DNA of 64,000 nt, taken from Haemophilus parainfluenzae (lineage in GTDB: Bacteria > Pseudomonadota > Gammaproteobacteria > Enterobacterales > Pasteurellaceae). The stretch covers positions 248,001 to 312,000 of the forward strand of contig NZ_QEPQ01000002.1 in the NCBI RefSeq assembly GCF_003252795.1, written 5' to 3'. Made by a program: the position numbers and the translations under genes. Positions 28,442 through 41,385 of the stretch are shown piece by piece. Below the pieces are notes generated by a model. It saw only the letters and a program-made list of their open reading frames with translations, ran no database searches and had not been told where the DNA came from. Each line of letters begins with the position of its first letter. Position 1 is the stretch's first letter.

Positions 28442-29444
28442 GTTTCATTGAATTTTCTACAGAAAAACGTCTCACCAAGGTTGGATTAAATTGGACAACA
28501 GTCGGTGTAACAATAGACGAGTCAACTAAGCTCAAAGCCAGTTTTGCCGCATAATTTGCCATTAAATCAATTGGATAGCGAATAGTGGTAAGCTTAGGAA
28601 TCAAATATCGAGCAATTGGCATATCATCAAAGCCCACAATGGAAAACTGTTTCGGCACTTTGATATTGTTTTCATTTAAAACGGAAATTGCTCCCGCAGC
28701 CATCGTATCGTTATAGGCCACTACAGCGGTTAAATTGGAGTTGTAGCTCAATAAATCAATCATGGCCTTTTCACCACCTTCAAAATCAGGTGAATTATGC
28801 ACAATGGCTTGTTCTACAATGGGGAAGTTATGCGCTTCTAAGGCTTCTAAGTAGCCTTCCTTACGTTCTGTTTCATCTAAAATACCGTGATTGGAACCAA
28901 TATAGGCGATGTGCTTATGGCCATAACGAATCAACATTTCAGTGGCAAGATAGGTGCCTTGACGGTTATCAAGGCTGACGCAACGATTTTCATAGCCTGC
29001 AATCACACGGTTAATCACCACCATACCGGGTACATTTTCTAAATAATGCTGTAACTCTTCGTCAGAAAGGGCTTTGGAATGAACGACCAGACAGCTACAA
29101 CGCTTGCGTAGCAAGGTATCAATGGCTTCACGCTCTTTTTCTGCATGATGGTATCCAATGCCGATCAAAATCGTTTTTTGATGCTCTTCAGCAACTTTAT
29201 CGACCGATTTAACCAAGATAGCAAAGAACGGATCCGTTACATCAGTAACCACCACGCCAATGGTATCAGTATTTTGTACTGCCAGAGCTTGTGCGTTTGC
29301 ATTGGGTTGATAATTTAAGACTTCCATTGCACGTTGTACTGAATAACGGGTTTTTTCACTCACAGATGGGGAGTGATTAATCACCCGGGAAACAGTGGCA
29401 ACCGACACGCAAGCTAATTCAGCAACATCTCGAATTGTAGGCAT
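28437..29444 (-). CDS. galS: LacI-family galactose repressor GalS/GalR
   Basis: Repressor of 335 residues: helix-turn-helix [22 protein letters not shown] at the N-terminus, hinge [12 protein letters not shown], then a sugar-binding core ([46 protein letters not shown]). I start at ATG 29444, which gives the canonical MPTIRDV; the frame stays open 31 codons upstream, with another ATG at 29462. It lies between mglB and galT, each with a gal operator. The choice of GalS over GalR is by overall resemblance and the mgl linkage. Confidence 0.93.
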   Translation of the reverse strand: MPTIRDVAELACVSVATVSRVINHSPSVSEKTRYSVQRAMEVLNYQPNANAQALAVQNTDTIGVVVTDVTDPFFAILVKSVDKVAEEHQKTILIGIGYHHAEKEREAIDTLLRKRCSCLVVHSKALSDEELQHYLENVPGMVVINRVIAGYENRCVSLDNRQGTYLATEMLIRYGHKHIAYIGSNHGILDETERKEGYLEALEAHNFPIVEQAIVHNSPDFEGGEKAMIDLLSYNSNLTAVVAYNDTMAAGAISVLNENNIKVPKQFSIVGFDDMPIARYLIPKLTTIRYPIDLMANYAAKLALSLVDSSIVTPTVVQFNPTLVRRFSVENSMKP

Positions 29445-29499
29445 AACAGGGCTCTCATTCATTTTTTCATAGCAATTATCATAGTAAATTTGAATAAAA

Positions 29500-29515
29500 T
29501 TGAAAGCGGTTACTT
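29500..29515. promoter_or_regulatory. Operator-like site upstream of galS
   Basis: The plus strand TTGAAAGCGGTTACTT fits GNAANCGNTTNC and forms the dyad TGAAAGCGGTTACTTTCA. It is about 56 bases upstream of the galS start, fitting autoregulation. Confidence 0.6.
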
Positions 29516-29574
29516 TCAAAAATGCTACATTCGTCACAAAAAAGTGATTGGACTAGCGCCTTATTTCCTGATTT

Positions 29575-30705
<1,131 letters not shown>

Positions 30706-30713
30706 GAAATCCT

Positions 30714-30738
30714 TTCCCTCTTGAGTTAAGGGGGAGTG
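30714..30738 (+). repeat. C/G-rich dyad between galT and galK
   Basis: TCCCTCTT (30716-30723) and AAGGGGGAG (30729-30737) form an imperfect stem of the same style as those at corC-lnt and thrB-thrC. No T-run follows. Confidence 0.55.
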
Positions 30739-30759
30739 TGAAAGATAAAGGAAAATAAT

Positions 30760-31914
30760 ATGACTCCAGTCCAAAAATCCCAACACATTTTTACGCAAAA
30801 ATATAACAAGCAACCGGAACTGACGGTGTATGCACCAGGTCGTGTAAATATTATCGGCGAACATACCGATTACAATGATGGTTTTGTGATGCCTTGTGCA
30901 ATCAATTATGGTACAGCCATTGCGGGATCAAAACGAGCTGATCATATTTGGAATGTCTATGCGGCAGATCTTGATCTTGCGGATACCTTTTCTCTTGATG
31001 AAGATTTCTCTCAAAGTGAGCAAAAATGGGCGAATTATGTGCGTGGTGTCGTGAAATTTATTCAAGAGCGTTGCCCGCAATTTAAGCAAGGTGCTGATTT
31101 AGTCATTTCAGGAAATGTGCCACATTCTTCTGGTTTAAGCTCTTCCGCCGCTCTTGAAGTAGCTACAGGGAAATTCTGTCAACAACTCAGTGATTTACCT
31201 TTAACACATACAGAGATTGCTTTGATTGGTCAAAAAGCTGAAAACAAATTTGTAGGCGCAAATTGCGGAAACATGGATCAATTAATTTCCGCTTTAGGGC
31301 AAAAAGATCATCTCTTAATGATTGATTGCCGTAGCTTAGAAACACAGCCAACGCCTGTGCCGAAAGATGTCGCGGTTATTATTGTGAACTCTAATGTACC
31401 GCATGATTTGGTGACGGGCGAATACAACACACGCCGTTGGCAATGTGAAAAAGCCGCAGAATTCTTTGGTGTGAAAGCGTTGCGTGATGTGTCAGTAGAA
31501 GAATTCCAAAAAAGAGAAGCAGAATTGACCGCACTTAATGCTTTAGTGGCCAAACGTGCACGCCATGTGGTGACCGAAAACCAACGTGTACTTGATGCCG
31601 TTGAAGCATTAAAACATAACGATTTAACAAAATTAGGCGAATTAATGGGGCAATCTCACGAATCAATGCGTGATGATTTTGAGATTACCGTGCCGCAAAT
31701 CGATTATCTTGTTGAACTCGCTCAATTAGTCATTGGTAAAACTGGTGGCGCGAGAATGACAGGTGGTGGTTTCGGTGGCTGCATTGTTGCCCTTGCTCCT
31801 CATGATAAAGTCGAAGCTGTGCGTAAAATCATTGCCGATAATTATGAAAAACAAACTGGCTTAAAAGAAGATTTCTACGTTTGCACAGCCTCACAAGGAG
31901 TGAGTCTATGCTAG
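30760..31914 (+). CDS. galK: Galactokinase
   Basis: GHMP kinase of 384 residues that phosphorylates galactose. Signatures [16 protein letters not shown] near residue 28, ATP loop [17 protein letters not shown] near 120, and C-terminal [13 protein letters not shown] near 336. Its last 7 bases overlap galM. Uptake signal at 31528-31536. Confidence 0.97.
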   Translation: MTPVQKSQHIFTQKYNKQPELTVYAPGRVNIIGEHTDYNDGFVMPCAINYGTAIAGSKRADHIWNVYAADLDLADTFSLDEDFSQSEQKWANYVRGVVKFIQERCPQFKQGADLVISGNVPHSSGLSSSAALEVATGKFCQQLSDLPLTHTEIALIGQKAENKFVGANCGNMDQLISALGQKDHLLMIDCRSLETQPTPVPKDVAVIIVNSNVPHDLVTGEYNTRRWQCEKAAEFFGVKALRDVSVEEFQKREAELTALNALVAKRARHVVTENQRVLDAVEALKHNDLTKLGELMGQSHESMRDDFEITVPQIDYLVELAQLVIGKTGGARMTGGGFGGCIVALAPHDKVEAVRKIIADNYEKQTGLKEDFYVCTASQGVSLC

Positions 31915-32933
31915 AAAAAACGGTGTTCAATGCACCAGATGGACAGCCTTATCAACTTGTTCAACTCACCAATTCGAATGGCATGACCGTGCAATTTATG
32001 GATTGGGGAGCCACTTGGCTTTCTTGTAAAGTCCCTGTGAATGGTGAGTTGCGAGAAGTGTTACTCGGCTGCAAAGTGGAAGATTATCCTCATCAAACTG
32101 CTTATTTGGGTGCAAGCGTAGGACGCTATGCGAACCGTATTGCTAACGCCCAATTTGAATTAGGTGAGCGAACAATCCATCTGGTCGCTAATCAAGGCAA
32201 ACATCAATTACATGGTGGCAAAGAAGGCTTTGATAAACGCCGTTGGAAAGTCGAAGAGTGCGGTCAGAATTTTGTGCGTTTTTCTCTTGTGTCTCCTGAT
32301 GGAGATCAAGGTTTTGAAGGCCATGTACAAGTTAATGTGCTTTACACGCTGACCGATGAAAATAGCGTAAAAATTGAGTATGAAGCAGAAAGCGATAAAG
32401 ATACTGCGCTGAACTTAACGAACCACGCTTATTTTAATTTAGAAAATACAGAGCAGGGCAGTGATGTACGAAATCATACACTACGCCTTAATGCGGATTT
32501 CTATTTACCGGTTGATGGCGAAGGCATCCCAAATTCACCACTAAAACATGTGGTGAATACTAGCTTTGATTTTCGTGTGGCAAAACCAATCGTACAAGAT
32601 TTCCAACAAGGCGATCAAGTGGTAACGAAAGGTTATGATCATTCCTTTATCGTCAATAAAGCATGGCAAAAACCTTGCGTATTATTGACTTCTCCTAATG
32701 AAGATTTAAGCCTTGAAGTGCTCACATCCCAAGCAGCGTTACAGGTTTATACGGGAAACTATCTTGCAGGCACTCCAACTCGAGCAAACAGTACTTATCA
32801 AGATTTCAGTGGCATAGCCCTTGAAACTCAATGCCTTCCCGATACCCCAAACCACCCAGAATGGCAAAATTATGGCGGTATTCAAAAAGCAGGTGAACGC
32901 TATTACCAGTGGACAGAGTTTAGGTTTAAATAG
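31908..32933 (+). CDS. galM: Aldose 1-epimerase (mutarotase) GalM
   Basis: Converts beta- to alpha-galactose ahead of GalK. 341 residues. Family motifs [24 protein letters not shown] (catalytic His) and [14 protein letters not shown] (catalytic Glu) are present. I start at ATG 31908, inside the end of galK, with AAGGAG at 31895-31900; longer in-frame starts run into galK. Confidence 0.95.
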   Translation: MLEKTVFNAPDGQPYQLVQLTNSNGMTVQFMDWGATWLSCKVPVNGELREVLLGCKVEDYPHQTAYLGASVGRYANRIANAQFELGERTIHLVANQGKHQLHGGKEGFDKRRWKVEECGQNFVRFSLVSPDGDQGFEGHVQVNVLYTLTDENSVKIEYEAESDKDTALNLTNHAYFNLENTEQGSDVRNHTLRLNADFYLPVDGEGIPNSPLKHVVNTSFDFRVAKPIVQDFQQGDQVVTKGYDHSFIVNKAWQKPCVLLTSPNEDLSLEVLTSQAALQVYTGNYLAGTPTRANSTYQDFSGIALETQCLPDTPNHPEWQNYGGIQKAGERYYQWTEFRFK

Positions 32934-32942
32934 GTAATCTCT

Positions 32943-32990
32943 GAAAGTGCGGTTAAAAACTATGGTGTTTTTAACCGCACTTTATTTTCA
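32943..32990 (+). terminator. Long uptake-signal terminator after galM
   Basis: Perfect AAGTGCGGT (32945-32953) and ACCGCACTT (32974-32982) are the ends of a 17-bp uninterrupted stem with a 6-base loop, followed by TATTTTC. Confidence 0.92.
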
Positions 32991-33074
32991 GCCATTTAGC
33001 TTAAGTTTTTTGCGATTTTTGTCAAAATATGCTACTTTTTACGCAGTCAATCCGACAGTAACACATTTAATTTT

Positions 33075-33971
33075 ATGAACGAAGAACATTCGAGTAATCA
33101 AACTGAAACAACTAAAAAGTCTTTTTTCCAATCACTTATAGGGCGCTTTTTCCAAGGTGAGTTGAAAAACCGTGAAGAACTCGTGGAAGTGATTCGCGAT
33201 TCAGAACAAAACGATTTAATCGATCAAAACACTCGTGAGATGATTGAAGGGGTAATGGAAATCGCAGAGCTTCGCGTGCGCGATATCATGATTCCTCGCT
33301 CGCAAATTGTATTTATTGAATCGAATCAAGATCTCGATGCCTGTTTGAATACCATTATTGAATCAGCCCACTCTCGTTTTCCTGTGATTGCAGATACGGA
33401 TGACCGCGATAATATTGAAGGTATTTTGCACGCAAAAGATTTGCTTAAGTTTTTACGTGAAGATGCGGAAGAGTTCGAACTTTCCCAGTTGTTACGTCCA
33501 GTTGTGATTGTGCCAGAAAGTAAACGTGTTGATCGTATGTTAAAAGATTTTCGTTCTGAGCGTTTCCACATGGCGATTGTGGTGGATGAGTTTGGTGCGG
33601 TATCAGGTTTGGTGACCATCGAAGATATTCTCGAACAAATTGTCGGTGACATTGAAGACGAATTTGATGAGGAAGATGTCGCGGATATTCGTCAGCTTTC
33701 TCGTCACACTTATGCGGTACGTGCGTTAACGGATATTGATGATTTTAATGCGCAATTTAATACGCATTTCGATGATGAAGAAGTGGATACCATTGGCGGT
33801 TTAATCATGCAAGCCTTTGGGTATTTGCCTAAACGCGGTGAAGAAATTACCTTAGAAAATATTCAATTTAAAGTGACTTCAGCCGATAGTCGCCGTTTAA
33901 TTCAAGTACGCGTAACCGTGCCAGATGAGCATTTGTCGGATATGGAAGGCGTAGAAGAGCAAGCTGAGTAA
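33075..33971 (+). CDS. corC: CorC/HlyC-family CBS-domain protein
   Basis: Cytoplasmic protein of 298 residues: N-terminal segment, two CBS domains (about 68-190, [12 protein letters not shown] and [24 protein letters not shown]), and a C-terminal CorC_HlyC domain (about 208-288). Linked to magnesium/cobalt efflux in enterics, though its role there is debated. It precedes lnt, as in many gamma-proteobacteria. Confidence 0.93.
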   Translation: MNEEHSSNQTETTKKSFFQSLIGRFFQGELKNREELVEVIRDSEQNDLIDQNTREMIEGVMEIAELRVRDIMIPRSQIVFIESNQDLDACLNTIIESAHSRFPVIADTDDRDNIEGILHAKDLLKFLREDAEEFELSQLLRPVVIVPESKRVDRMLKDFRSERFHMAIVVDEFGAVSGLVTIEDILEQIVGDIEDEFDEEDVADIRQLSRHTYAVRALTDIDDFNAQFNTHFDDEEVDTIGGLIMQAFGYLPKRGEEITLENIQFKVTSADSRRLIQVRVTVPDEHLSDMEGVEEQAE

Positions 33972-33996
33972 GTTATTCAGTTTGACCGTATTCTTA

Positions 33997-34033
33997 GCCC
34001 CCTCTTTGCTAAAGAGGGGGAATATTTTTTTGT
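33997..34033 (+). terminator. C/G-rich dyad terminator between corC and lnt
   Basis: CCCCCTCTTT (33998-34007) pairs perfectly with AAAGAGGGGG (34011-34020) across GCT, followed by AATATTTTTTT. The lnt start is only 13 bases beyond the T-run, so lnt message depends on read-through or an internal promoter. Confidence 0.87.
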
Positions 34034-34045
34034 AGTATTGATAAA

Positions 34046-35578
34046 ATGAATAAATTAGTCGTTTATCTTATAGCCCTGATTTCTGGTGTGATTGGCGTAT
34101 TTGCCTTTTCGCCGTTTGATTATTGGGGATTAGCCTATGTGTCCTTAGGCGGATTACTTTTTGTGGCAAAAAATGCAAAAAAATCAACCGCACTTTTTGC
34201 CACCTTTTTGTGGTCGATGGGCTTTTTCTGTTTTGGTGTAAGTTGGTTAAATGTCAGCATTCATCAATTTGGTGGGGCATCCCTTGGCATGAGCTATCTC
34301 TTGGTGGGCTTACTTTCGGCTTACCTTGCACTTTATCCAATGCTTTTCACTTATTTAGTGCAACGTTTTCAGGTGCAAAGTGCGGTCATTTTTGCCGCGA
34401 TTTGGACATTGACTGAATTCTTGCGCGGTTGGGTATTTACTGGTTTTCCTTGGTTACAATTTGGTTATACCCAAATCGACAGTCCGTTTTACGGTATCGC
34501 GCCGATCTTTGGTGTCACGGGGATGACATTCTTTACCGTTTGGGCAAGTGCGGTCATTTTTAATTTTGTTTTTTCACTATCGAAAAAACAATTGAATTTG
34601 GTCAGTGTGAATGCATTGCTATTATTGGTTGTGGGTGGATTAAGTGCTTATGCAGGTAAGGTGAATTTTGTTCAACCCAAAGAAGGTAAAGGACTCACTG
34701 TCACGCTTGCACAAGGCAATATTGAGCAAAATTTAAAATGGGATCCTGAATACCTTTATGCCACAGTGGATATCTATCAAAAACAAATTTTGGCGCATTT
34801 AGGCAAGTCTGATTTGATTATTTTACCCGAGTCGGCATTGCCTACCCTTGAAAATGCGATTACGCCATTTTTTGAAGCTTTAGATAAAGTGGCAAAAGAG
34901 AAAAATACGGAAGTAATGATTGGTACCGTATATCGCGATGAGCAAAGTGGTAAATTATTAAATTCGATTGTGACGGCCGGGAATCCTGATTTCCCTTATG
35001 AGTTGACGACAAAAAATCGTTACAGCAAACATCATCTCGTACCATTTGGTGAATATGTGCCGTTAGAAAGTTTGTTACGTCCACTTAATTCCGTATTTAA
35101 TTTGCCAATGTCTGCGTTCCAAAGTGGCGATGCGGTACAGCCATCTTTTATGGCAAAACAACATGCTTTTGCGCCAGCTATTTGTTATGAAATTATTTTT
35201 GGTGAGCAACTTCGTGAAAATCTGAAAAAAGAAACAGATTATTTGCTGACTATTTCTAATGATGCATGGTTTGGTGATAGCATTGGCCCTTGGCAGCATT
35301 TACAAATGGCTAGAATGCGCGCGCTCGAATTAGGTAAACCATTAATTCGTGCAACGAATACAGGGGTTTCAGTGTTTATTGATGCAAAAGGCAACATTGA
35401 AGCGCAAGCACCTCAATTTGAGGAAACAACGCTGACCCATAAAATGGTGCCAACAGAAGGCAAAACGCCTTATGCAGCATTAGGTAATTTACCTATTTAT
35501 GTGTTGTCATTGATTTTTGTGTTATTACGTGGCTTTACGACGTTATTAAAACGCCGCTTGAACCTTTCACAAAAATAG
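34046..35578 (+). CDS. lnt: Apolipoprotein N-acyltransferase
   Basis: Inner-membrane enzyme adding the third acyl chain to lipoproteins. 510 residues: about six N-terminal membrane helices, then a nitrilase-fold periplasmic domain with catalytic Glu in ILPESALP, Lys in NRYSKHHLVPFGEY and Cys in APAICYEIIF, and a final membrane helix. Three uptake signals (34187, 34378, 34548) lie in the membrane half. Confidence 0.96.
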   Translation: MNKLVVYLIALISGVIGVFAFSPFDYWGLAYVSLGGLLFVAKNAKKSTALFATFLWSMGFFCFGVSWLNVSIHQFGGASLGMSYLLVGLLSAYLALYPMLFTYLVQRFQVQSAVIFAAIWTLTEFLRGWVFTGFPWLQFGYTQIDSPFYGIAPIFGVTGMTFFTVWASAVIFNFVFSLSKKQLNLVSVNALLLLVVGGLSAYAGKVNFVQPKEGKGLTVTLAQGNIEQNLKWDPEYLYATVDIYQKQILAHLGKSDLIILPESALPTLENAITPFFEALDKVAKEKNTEVMIGTVYRDEQSGKLLNSIVTAGNPDFPYELTTKNRYSKHHLVPFGEYVPLESLLRPLNSVFNLPMSAFQSGDAVQPSFMAKQHAFAPAICYEIIFGEQLRENLKKETDYLLTISNDAWFGDSIGPWQHLQMARMRALELGKPLIRATNTGVSVFIDAKGNIEAQAPQFEETTLTHKMVPTEGKTPYAALGNLPIYVLSLIFVLLRGFTTLLKRRLNLSQK

Positions 35579-35604
35579 CAGTCAAAACGACCGCACTTTT
35601 TTAA
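35575..35604 (+). terminator. Imperfect uptake-signal terminator after lnt
   Basis: GCAGTC (35579-35584) and GACCGC pair with one mismatch around AAAAC, the 3' arm being a perfect uptake signal (35590-35598), followed by six T. Confidence 0.6.
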
Positions 35605-35650
35605 CGTGAGAGAAAAATAAATTTCTTCTTATAAAACCAATGAGATTTTA

Positions 35651-36445
35651 ATGAATAAAAATCTAATCGAAGTCAAAAACCTGACCTTTAAACGAGGTGA
35701 GCGTGTGATTTACGATAACCTGAATTTAAAAGTCCAACAGGGCAAAATTACAGCCATAATGGGGCCATCAGGGATCGGGAAAACCACGCTGCTGAAATTA
35801 ATTGGTGGGCAGTTGTATCCTGAACAAGGCGAGATTTTGTTTGATGGACAAGATATTTGTCGTCTTTCAAATCGCGAGCTTTACGAAGTACGTAAACGCA
35901 TGGGAATGTTATTCCAATCAGGCGCTTTATTTACGGATATTTCCACGTTTGATAACGTGGCATTTCCGATTCGCGAGCATACCTGTTTGCCGGAAAGTCT
36001 AATTCGTCAAATTGTGTTGATGAAATTAGAAGCGGTGGGCTTACGTGGTGCAGCAGATTTGATGCCTTCAGAGCTTTCTGGTGGGATGGCGCGTCGTGCC
36101 GCATTGGCTCGAGCAATTGCACTTGATCCGGATTTAATTATGTTTGATGAGCCGTTTACAGGGCAAGATCCAATCAGCATGGGCGTAATTGTGAGCTTAA
36201 TTAAACGCTTAAATGAGGCATTAAACTTAACGTCTATCGTGGTTTCCCATGATGTTCAGGAAGTATTAAGCATTGCCGATTATGCCTATATTATTGCGGA
36301 TAAACATGTGATTGCCGAAGGAACATCAGAGCAACTGCTCGCTAGCCAAGATCCTCAAGTGGTGCAGTTCTTAAAAGGCGAAGCGGATGGACCGGTGAGA
36401 TTCCATTATCCAGCAAAAGATTATGTGGAGGAATTATTTAAATGA
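35651..36445 (+). CDS. mlaF: Phospholipid ABC transporter ATPase MlaF
   Basis: ATPase of the Mla system that keeps outer-membrane lipid asymmetry. 264 residues: Walker [10 protein letters not shown] near 38, signature [14 protein letters not shown] near 146, Walker B LIMFDEPF near 166. Its last 4 bases overlap mlaE. Confidence 0.96.
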   Translation: MNKNLIEVKNLTFKRGERVIYDNLNLKVQQGKITAIMGPSGIGKTTLLKLIGGQLYPEQGEILFDGQDICRLSNRELYEVRKRMGMLFQSGALFTDISTFDNVAFPIREHTCLPESLIRQIVLMKLEAVGLRGAADLMPSELSGGMARRAALARAIALDPDLIMFDEPFTGQDPISMGVIVSLIKRLNEALNLTSIVVSHDVQEVLSIADYAYIIADKHVIAEGTSEQLLASQDPQVVQFLKGEADGPVRFHYPAKDYVEELFK

Positions 36446-37227
36446 TCGTTGATATGATTTCTTCACTTGGACGAAGCGTAATCAAATTTTTCCGTGCATT
36501 AGGCCGATCAGGCTTTATGTTGTTTGGTGCGTTAGTCGGTAAGCCACAAATTCGTAAGCATTTTCCTTTATTAGTGAAGCAGTTGTACGTATTAGGTGTA
36601 CAGTCTTTATTAATTATCCTGCTTTCAGGTTTATTTATTGGGATGGTGTTAGGCTTACAAGGCTATGTAGTCTTGGTGGATTTTTCTGCTGAAACCAGCC
36701 TTGGACAACTTGTGGCACTGTCTTTATTACGTGAATTAGGCCCAGTAGTGACCGCACTTTTATTTGCGGGTCGTGCAGGTTCAGCGTTAACGGCTGAAAT
36801 TGGCTTAATGAAAGCCACAGAACAACTTTCTAGCCTTGAAATGATGGCGGTTGATCCATTACGTCGAGTGATTGCACCACGTTTTTGGGCAGGGCTGATT
36901 GCGATGCCAATTCTTGCGCTTCTCTTTACCGCGATTGGTATTTGGGGCGGTGCGCTTGTCGGCGTAGATTGGAAAGGTGTTGATGCAGGTAGCTTCTGGT
37001 CAGTGATGCAAAATTCCGTCAGCTGGAGCTATGACATTCTAAACGGATTTATTAAAAGCGTATTTTTCGCCATTGCCGTGGTGTGGATTGCGTTATTCAA
37101 TGGTTATGATTGTATTCCGACATCAGAAGGTATCAGTCAAGCCACAACCAGAACAGTTGTCCACGCATCACTTGTGGTTCTTGGGCTCGATTTCATCTTA
37201 ACTGCCATTATGTTTGGGGCAGGCTAA
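36442..37227 (+). CDS. mlaE: Phospholipid ABC transporter permease MlaE
   Basis: Inner-membrane permease of 261 residues, five to six spans; family motif [24 protein letters not shown] near 97-120 (read in parts). Start ATG overlaps the mlaF stop (ATGA-type coupling). Uptake signal at 36751-36759. Confidence 0.96.
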   Translation: MIVDMISSLGRSVIKFFRALGRSGFMLFGALVGKPQIRKHFPLLVKQLYVLGVQSLLIILLSGLFIGMVLGLQGYVVLVDFSAETSLGQLVALSLLRELGPVVTALLFAGRAGSALTAEIGLMKATEQLSSLEMMAVDPLRRVIAPRFWAGLIAMPILALLFTAIGIWGGALVGVDWKGVDAGSFWSVMQNSVSWSYDILNGFIKSVFFAIAVVWIALFNGYDCIPTSEGISQATTRTVVHASLVVLGLDFILTAIMFGAG

Positions 37228-37239
37228 AAGGGTATTTTT

Positions 37240-37746
37240 ATGCGACAAACAATTAAATATGAATTTTGGGTAGGGTTATTTTTACTACTCGGTATCGCCG
37301 CGTTAGTGTTTTTAGGCTTACGTGTAGCGAATGTGCAAGGTTTTGGTGAAACAAAATCTTACACAGTGACTGCAACTTTTGACAATATTGGTGGACTAAA
37401 AGTCCGTGCACCACTTAAACTAGGTGGGGTAGTGATTGGTCGTGTGTCTGACATTACATTAGACGAAAAATCTTACTTGCCAAAAGTCAGTATTGCGATT
37501 AATGAAGAATATAAAGAAATTCCGGAAAACAGTTCGTTATCGATCAAAACATCGGGATTATTGGGCGAGCAATATATCGCCTTAACTATGGGTTTTGATG
37601 ATGGTGAAACCGCGATGTTAAAAAACGGTAGCCAAATTCAAGACACGAAATCCGCAATGGTATTGGAAGATTTAATCGGCCAGTTCCTTTACGGTGATAA
37701 AAAAGCCGACGGTAATGCTGACAAAGCAGAACCTAAAGCCAAATAA
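37240..37746 (+). CDS. mlaD: MCE-domain protein MlaD
   Basis: 168 residues: N-terminal anchor helix (EFWVGLFLLLGIAALVFLGL), then one MCE domain (about 39-118) with the lipid-pore family sequence TSGLLGEQYIAL. Forms the hexameric ring on MlaFEDB. Lys/Ala-rich acidic tail. Confidence 0.96.
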   Translation: MRQTIKYEFWVGLFLLLGIAALVFLGLRVANVQGFGETKSYTVTATFDNIGGLKVRAPLKLGGVVIGRVSDITLDEKSYLPKVSIAINEEYKEIPENSSLSIKTSGLLGEQYIALTMGFDDGETAMLKNGSQIQDTKSAMVLEDLIGQFLYGDKKADGNADKAEPKAK

Positions 37747-37767
37747 TAATCTTTATTTAGGAGATTT

Positions 37768-38415
37768 ATGATGAAATTTACTCAGTTTAAAAAATGGTTT
37801 AGCGTAATGGCATTTGCAGTGACTGCACTTTTTGTGACTCAAACTGTACGTGCAGAAACGAGCCCTTATGTGTTGATGCAACAAGCATCAGATAAGTTAT
37901 TTGCCGATATCAAAAACAATCAGGCAACAATTAAAAAGGATCCAAACTATTTACGTACTATCGTGCGTAATGATTTATTACCTTACGTGCAAGTAAACTA
38001 TGCAGGTTCTTTGGTGTTAGGTTCACACTTTAAATCAACCACACCAGAACAGCGTGAAAAATTCTTTAAAGCATTCAGCGATTTTATCGAACAAGCTTAC
38101 GCGCAAGTGTTAACCGCTTACACCGATCAAAATATTCAAATTGAACCGGCTAAAGAAGTAGGCGACAAAAACCTTGTAAGCATTCGTGTAAACATCGTGC
38201 AAAATGGTGGACAAGCGCCAATCAAGTTAGATTTCAAATGGCGTAAAAACAGTAAAACTGGCGAATGGCAAGCTTATGACATGGTTGCAGAAGGCGTGAG
38301 CATGGTTGTCACCAAACAAAACGAATGGAGTGGTATTTTACGTCAACAAGGTATTGATGCTTTAACAGCTCAAATTCAAAAATCTGCCGCAGCACCCGTG
38401 ACATTGAGCAAATAA
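37768..38415 (+). CDS. mlaC: Periplasmic phospholipid carrier MlaC
   Basis: 215-residue precursor; signal peptide about residues 1-29 ending VRAETS. MlaC/Ttg2D-type domain with NDLLPYVQVNYAGSLVLG and DMVAEGVSMVVTKQNEW. The second Met (37771) is better spaced from AGGAG (37759-37763) and may be the true start. Confidence 0.94.
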   Translation: MMKFTQFKKWFSVMAFAVTALFVTQTVRAETSPYVLMQQASDKLFADIKNNQATIKKDPNYLRTIVRNDLLPYVQVNYAGSLVLGSHFKSTTPEQREKFFKAFSDFIEQAYAQVLTAYTDQNIQIEPAKEVGDKNLVSIRVNIVQNGGQAPIKLDFKWRKNSKTGEWQAYDMVAEGVSMVVTKQNEWSGILRQQGIDALTAQIQKSAAAPVTLSK

Positions 38416-38419
38416 GCGA

Positions 38420-38755
38420 ATGACTGCGTTAAAGTGGGATTTAATCCAAAATAATGATAAGATAGCTCTTCAATTATCGGGGGAGCTATCCCGCAACACG
38501 TTGTTACCATTATGGCAGCAACGTGCTTCTTTTTTATCAGAAAAACTAGCGAATCAAAGTTTCATTGAATTTGATTTTACGAATATTAAACGAATTGATT
38601 CGGCTGGTTTTGCATTATTGTGTGATTTTCTACATGATAGTGAGCAGTTACCAAATAAAAAAGTGCGGTTGATAAATCCGCCGGAACAGTTATTAACCCT
38701 TGCTGATTTAGTGAATTTATCTCATTGGATTGGCACTTTTATTGATCATCATTAA
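38420..38755 (+). CDS. mlaB: STAS-domain subunit MlaB
   Basis: Small cytoplasmic STAS protein of 111 residues that supports MlaF. STAS core IEFDFTNIKRIDSAGFALLC near 48-67, containing the conserved Ser after Asp. It starts 4 bases after mlaC. Uptake signal 38661-38669. Confidence 0.92.
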   Translation: MTALKWDLIQNNDKIALQLSGELSRNTLLPLWQQRASFLSEKLANQSFIEFDFTNIKRIDSAGFALLCDFLHDSEQLPNKKVRLINPPEQLLTLADLVNLSHWIGTFIDHH

Positions 38756-38768
38756 AACGGAAATCCTA

Positions 38769-40315
<1,547 letters not shown>

Positions 40316-40327
40316 TGAAATCTAGAT

Positions 40328-40362
40328 AAAAAAGAGCGGTCAATATTGACCGCTTTTTTATT
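40328..40362. terminator. Bidirectional terminator between murA and yggS
   Basis: A perfect 20-base palindrome AGCGGTCAATATTGACCGCT (40335-40354) is flanked by A-run and T-run, usable on both strands. The arms are uptake-signal relatives lacking the core. Confidence 0.92.
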
Positions 40363-40371
40363 TTCTATCCA

Positions 40372-41076
40372 TTATTTTTTCGAATAATCTCTCGCACCAA
40401 AAATGGCCGTACCGATACGCACCATGGTTGAACCGCATTTAATGGCACTTTGCATATCATCGGTCATTCCCATCGAAAGGGTATCAATTTGTTGATGAGG
40501 GAAAGCGGCTTTAAGTTGCTCAAATAATTGTTCCATTTGGCTAAAAGCTGCTTCTTGTTTAGCAATATTATCTGTCGGAGCAGGGATTGCCATTAATCCA
40601 CGTAAACGTAAGTGCGGTAGATTTTCAATGTGTTTTGCAAGCTCAATCATTTCACCCGGTTGAATACCTGATTTACTCGCTTCGTCACTGATATTAATTT
40701 GAATTAAAACATTCAGTGGGGCTTTATTGACAGGTCGTTGTTCATTTAAACGATCAGCAATTTTTGAACGTTCTAGCGTTTGCATCCAATCGAAATGTTC
40801 GGCCACAAGACGCGTTTTATTGGATTGCAATGGGCCAATAAAATGCCATTCAAGCTGAATATTCTGTGCTTCAAAATACTGAATTTTATCTACACCTTCT
40901 TGAACGTAGTTCTCCCCAAATGCTTTTTGTCCTGCATGATAGGCTTCTAAAATCGCTTCATTGGGTTTAGTTTTAGAAACCGCTAATAAAGTGACCGCAT
41001 TTTCAGGGCGATGAGCGAGTTGTGTGGCGTCTTGGATTTTTTGATGGATGGTTTCGAGTGCTTGTTGAATTGTCAT
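40372..41076 (-). CDS. yggS: PLP homeostasis protein YggS (COG0325, PROSC family)
   Basis: PLP-binding protein of 234 residues with TIM-barrel fold. PLP lysine in LLAVSKTKP near 32; later GQKAFGENYVQEG, WHFIGPLQSNKTR and LSMGMTDDMQSAIKCGSTMVRIG (family phosphate site). I start at ATG 41076 with AGGAAGGG 5 bases upstream; a TTG six codons earlier is unlikely. Uptake signal at 40610-40618. Confidence 0.94.
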   Translation of the reverse strand: MTIQQALETIHQKIQDATQLAHRPENAVTLLAVSKTKPNEAILEAYHAGQKAFGENYVQEGVDKIQYFEAQNIQLEWHFIGPLQSNKTRLVAEHFDWMQTLERSKIADRLNEQRPVNKAPLNVLIQINISDEASKSGIQPGEMIELAKHIENLPHLRLRGLMAIPAPTDNIAKQEAAFSQMEQLFEQLKAAFPHQQIDTLSMGMTDDMQSAIKCGSTMVRIGTAIFGARDYSKK

Positions 41077-41165
41077 AATTCCCTTCCTGACCAATGTGAA
41101 ACTCTCTTCATTCTACACCAAAGCGATGATTTTTAGAAAAAATCTTCATTTTTTTGATTTTGTGT

Positions 41166-41194
41166 TTGACAAGCCTGCGCTTTTTCGGTATTTC
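41166..41194 (+). promoter_or_regulatory. thr operon promoter
   Basis: Consensus -35 TTGACA (41166-41171), 17-bp spacer, -10 TATTTC (41189-41194), about 30 bases before the leader peptide. Confidence 0.8.
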
Positions 41195-41225
41195 TAAACA
41201 CATCTTTTTTCAAGGTTAAAACACA

Positions 41226-41297
41226 ATGAAAAATAACCGCACTTTCATGATTACCACCATTATTATGACCATTACGACAATTAATGGGGCGGGTTAG
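41226..41297 (+). CDS. thrL: thr operon leader peptide
   Basis: A 23-codon frame beginning MKNNRTFMITT and ending INGAG, with six Thr and five Ile codons. The E. coli leader likewise is Thr/Ile-rich and ends NGAG. Ribosome stalling at these codons when Thr or Ile is short should favour the antiterminator. A perfect uptake signal (41236-41244) forms codons 4-7 of the leader. Confidence 0.9.
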   Translation: MKNNRTFMITTIIMTITTINGAG

Positions 41298-41350
41298 TGC
41301 GTAACAAACAGGATCAAGAAAACCCGCATTCAGTCTAGTGCGGGTTTTTT
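41289..41350 (+). terminator. thr attenuator
   Basis: Terminator: AACCCGCA (41321-41328) with TGCGGGTT (41339-41346), then T-run. Alternative: GCGGGTT (41289-41295), at the leader stop codon, can pair with AACCCGC (41321-41327) and prevent the terminator. This is the classical two-state arrangement. Confidence 0.87.
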
Positions 41351-41385
41351 AGTATTTAAAAATCACAACATCTGAGGATATTATC

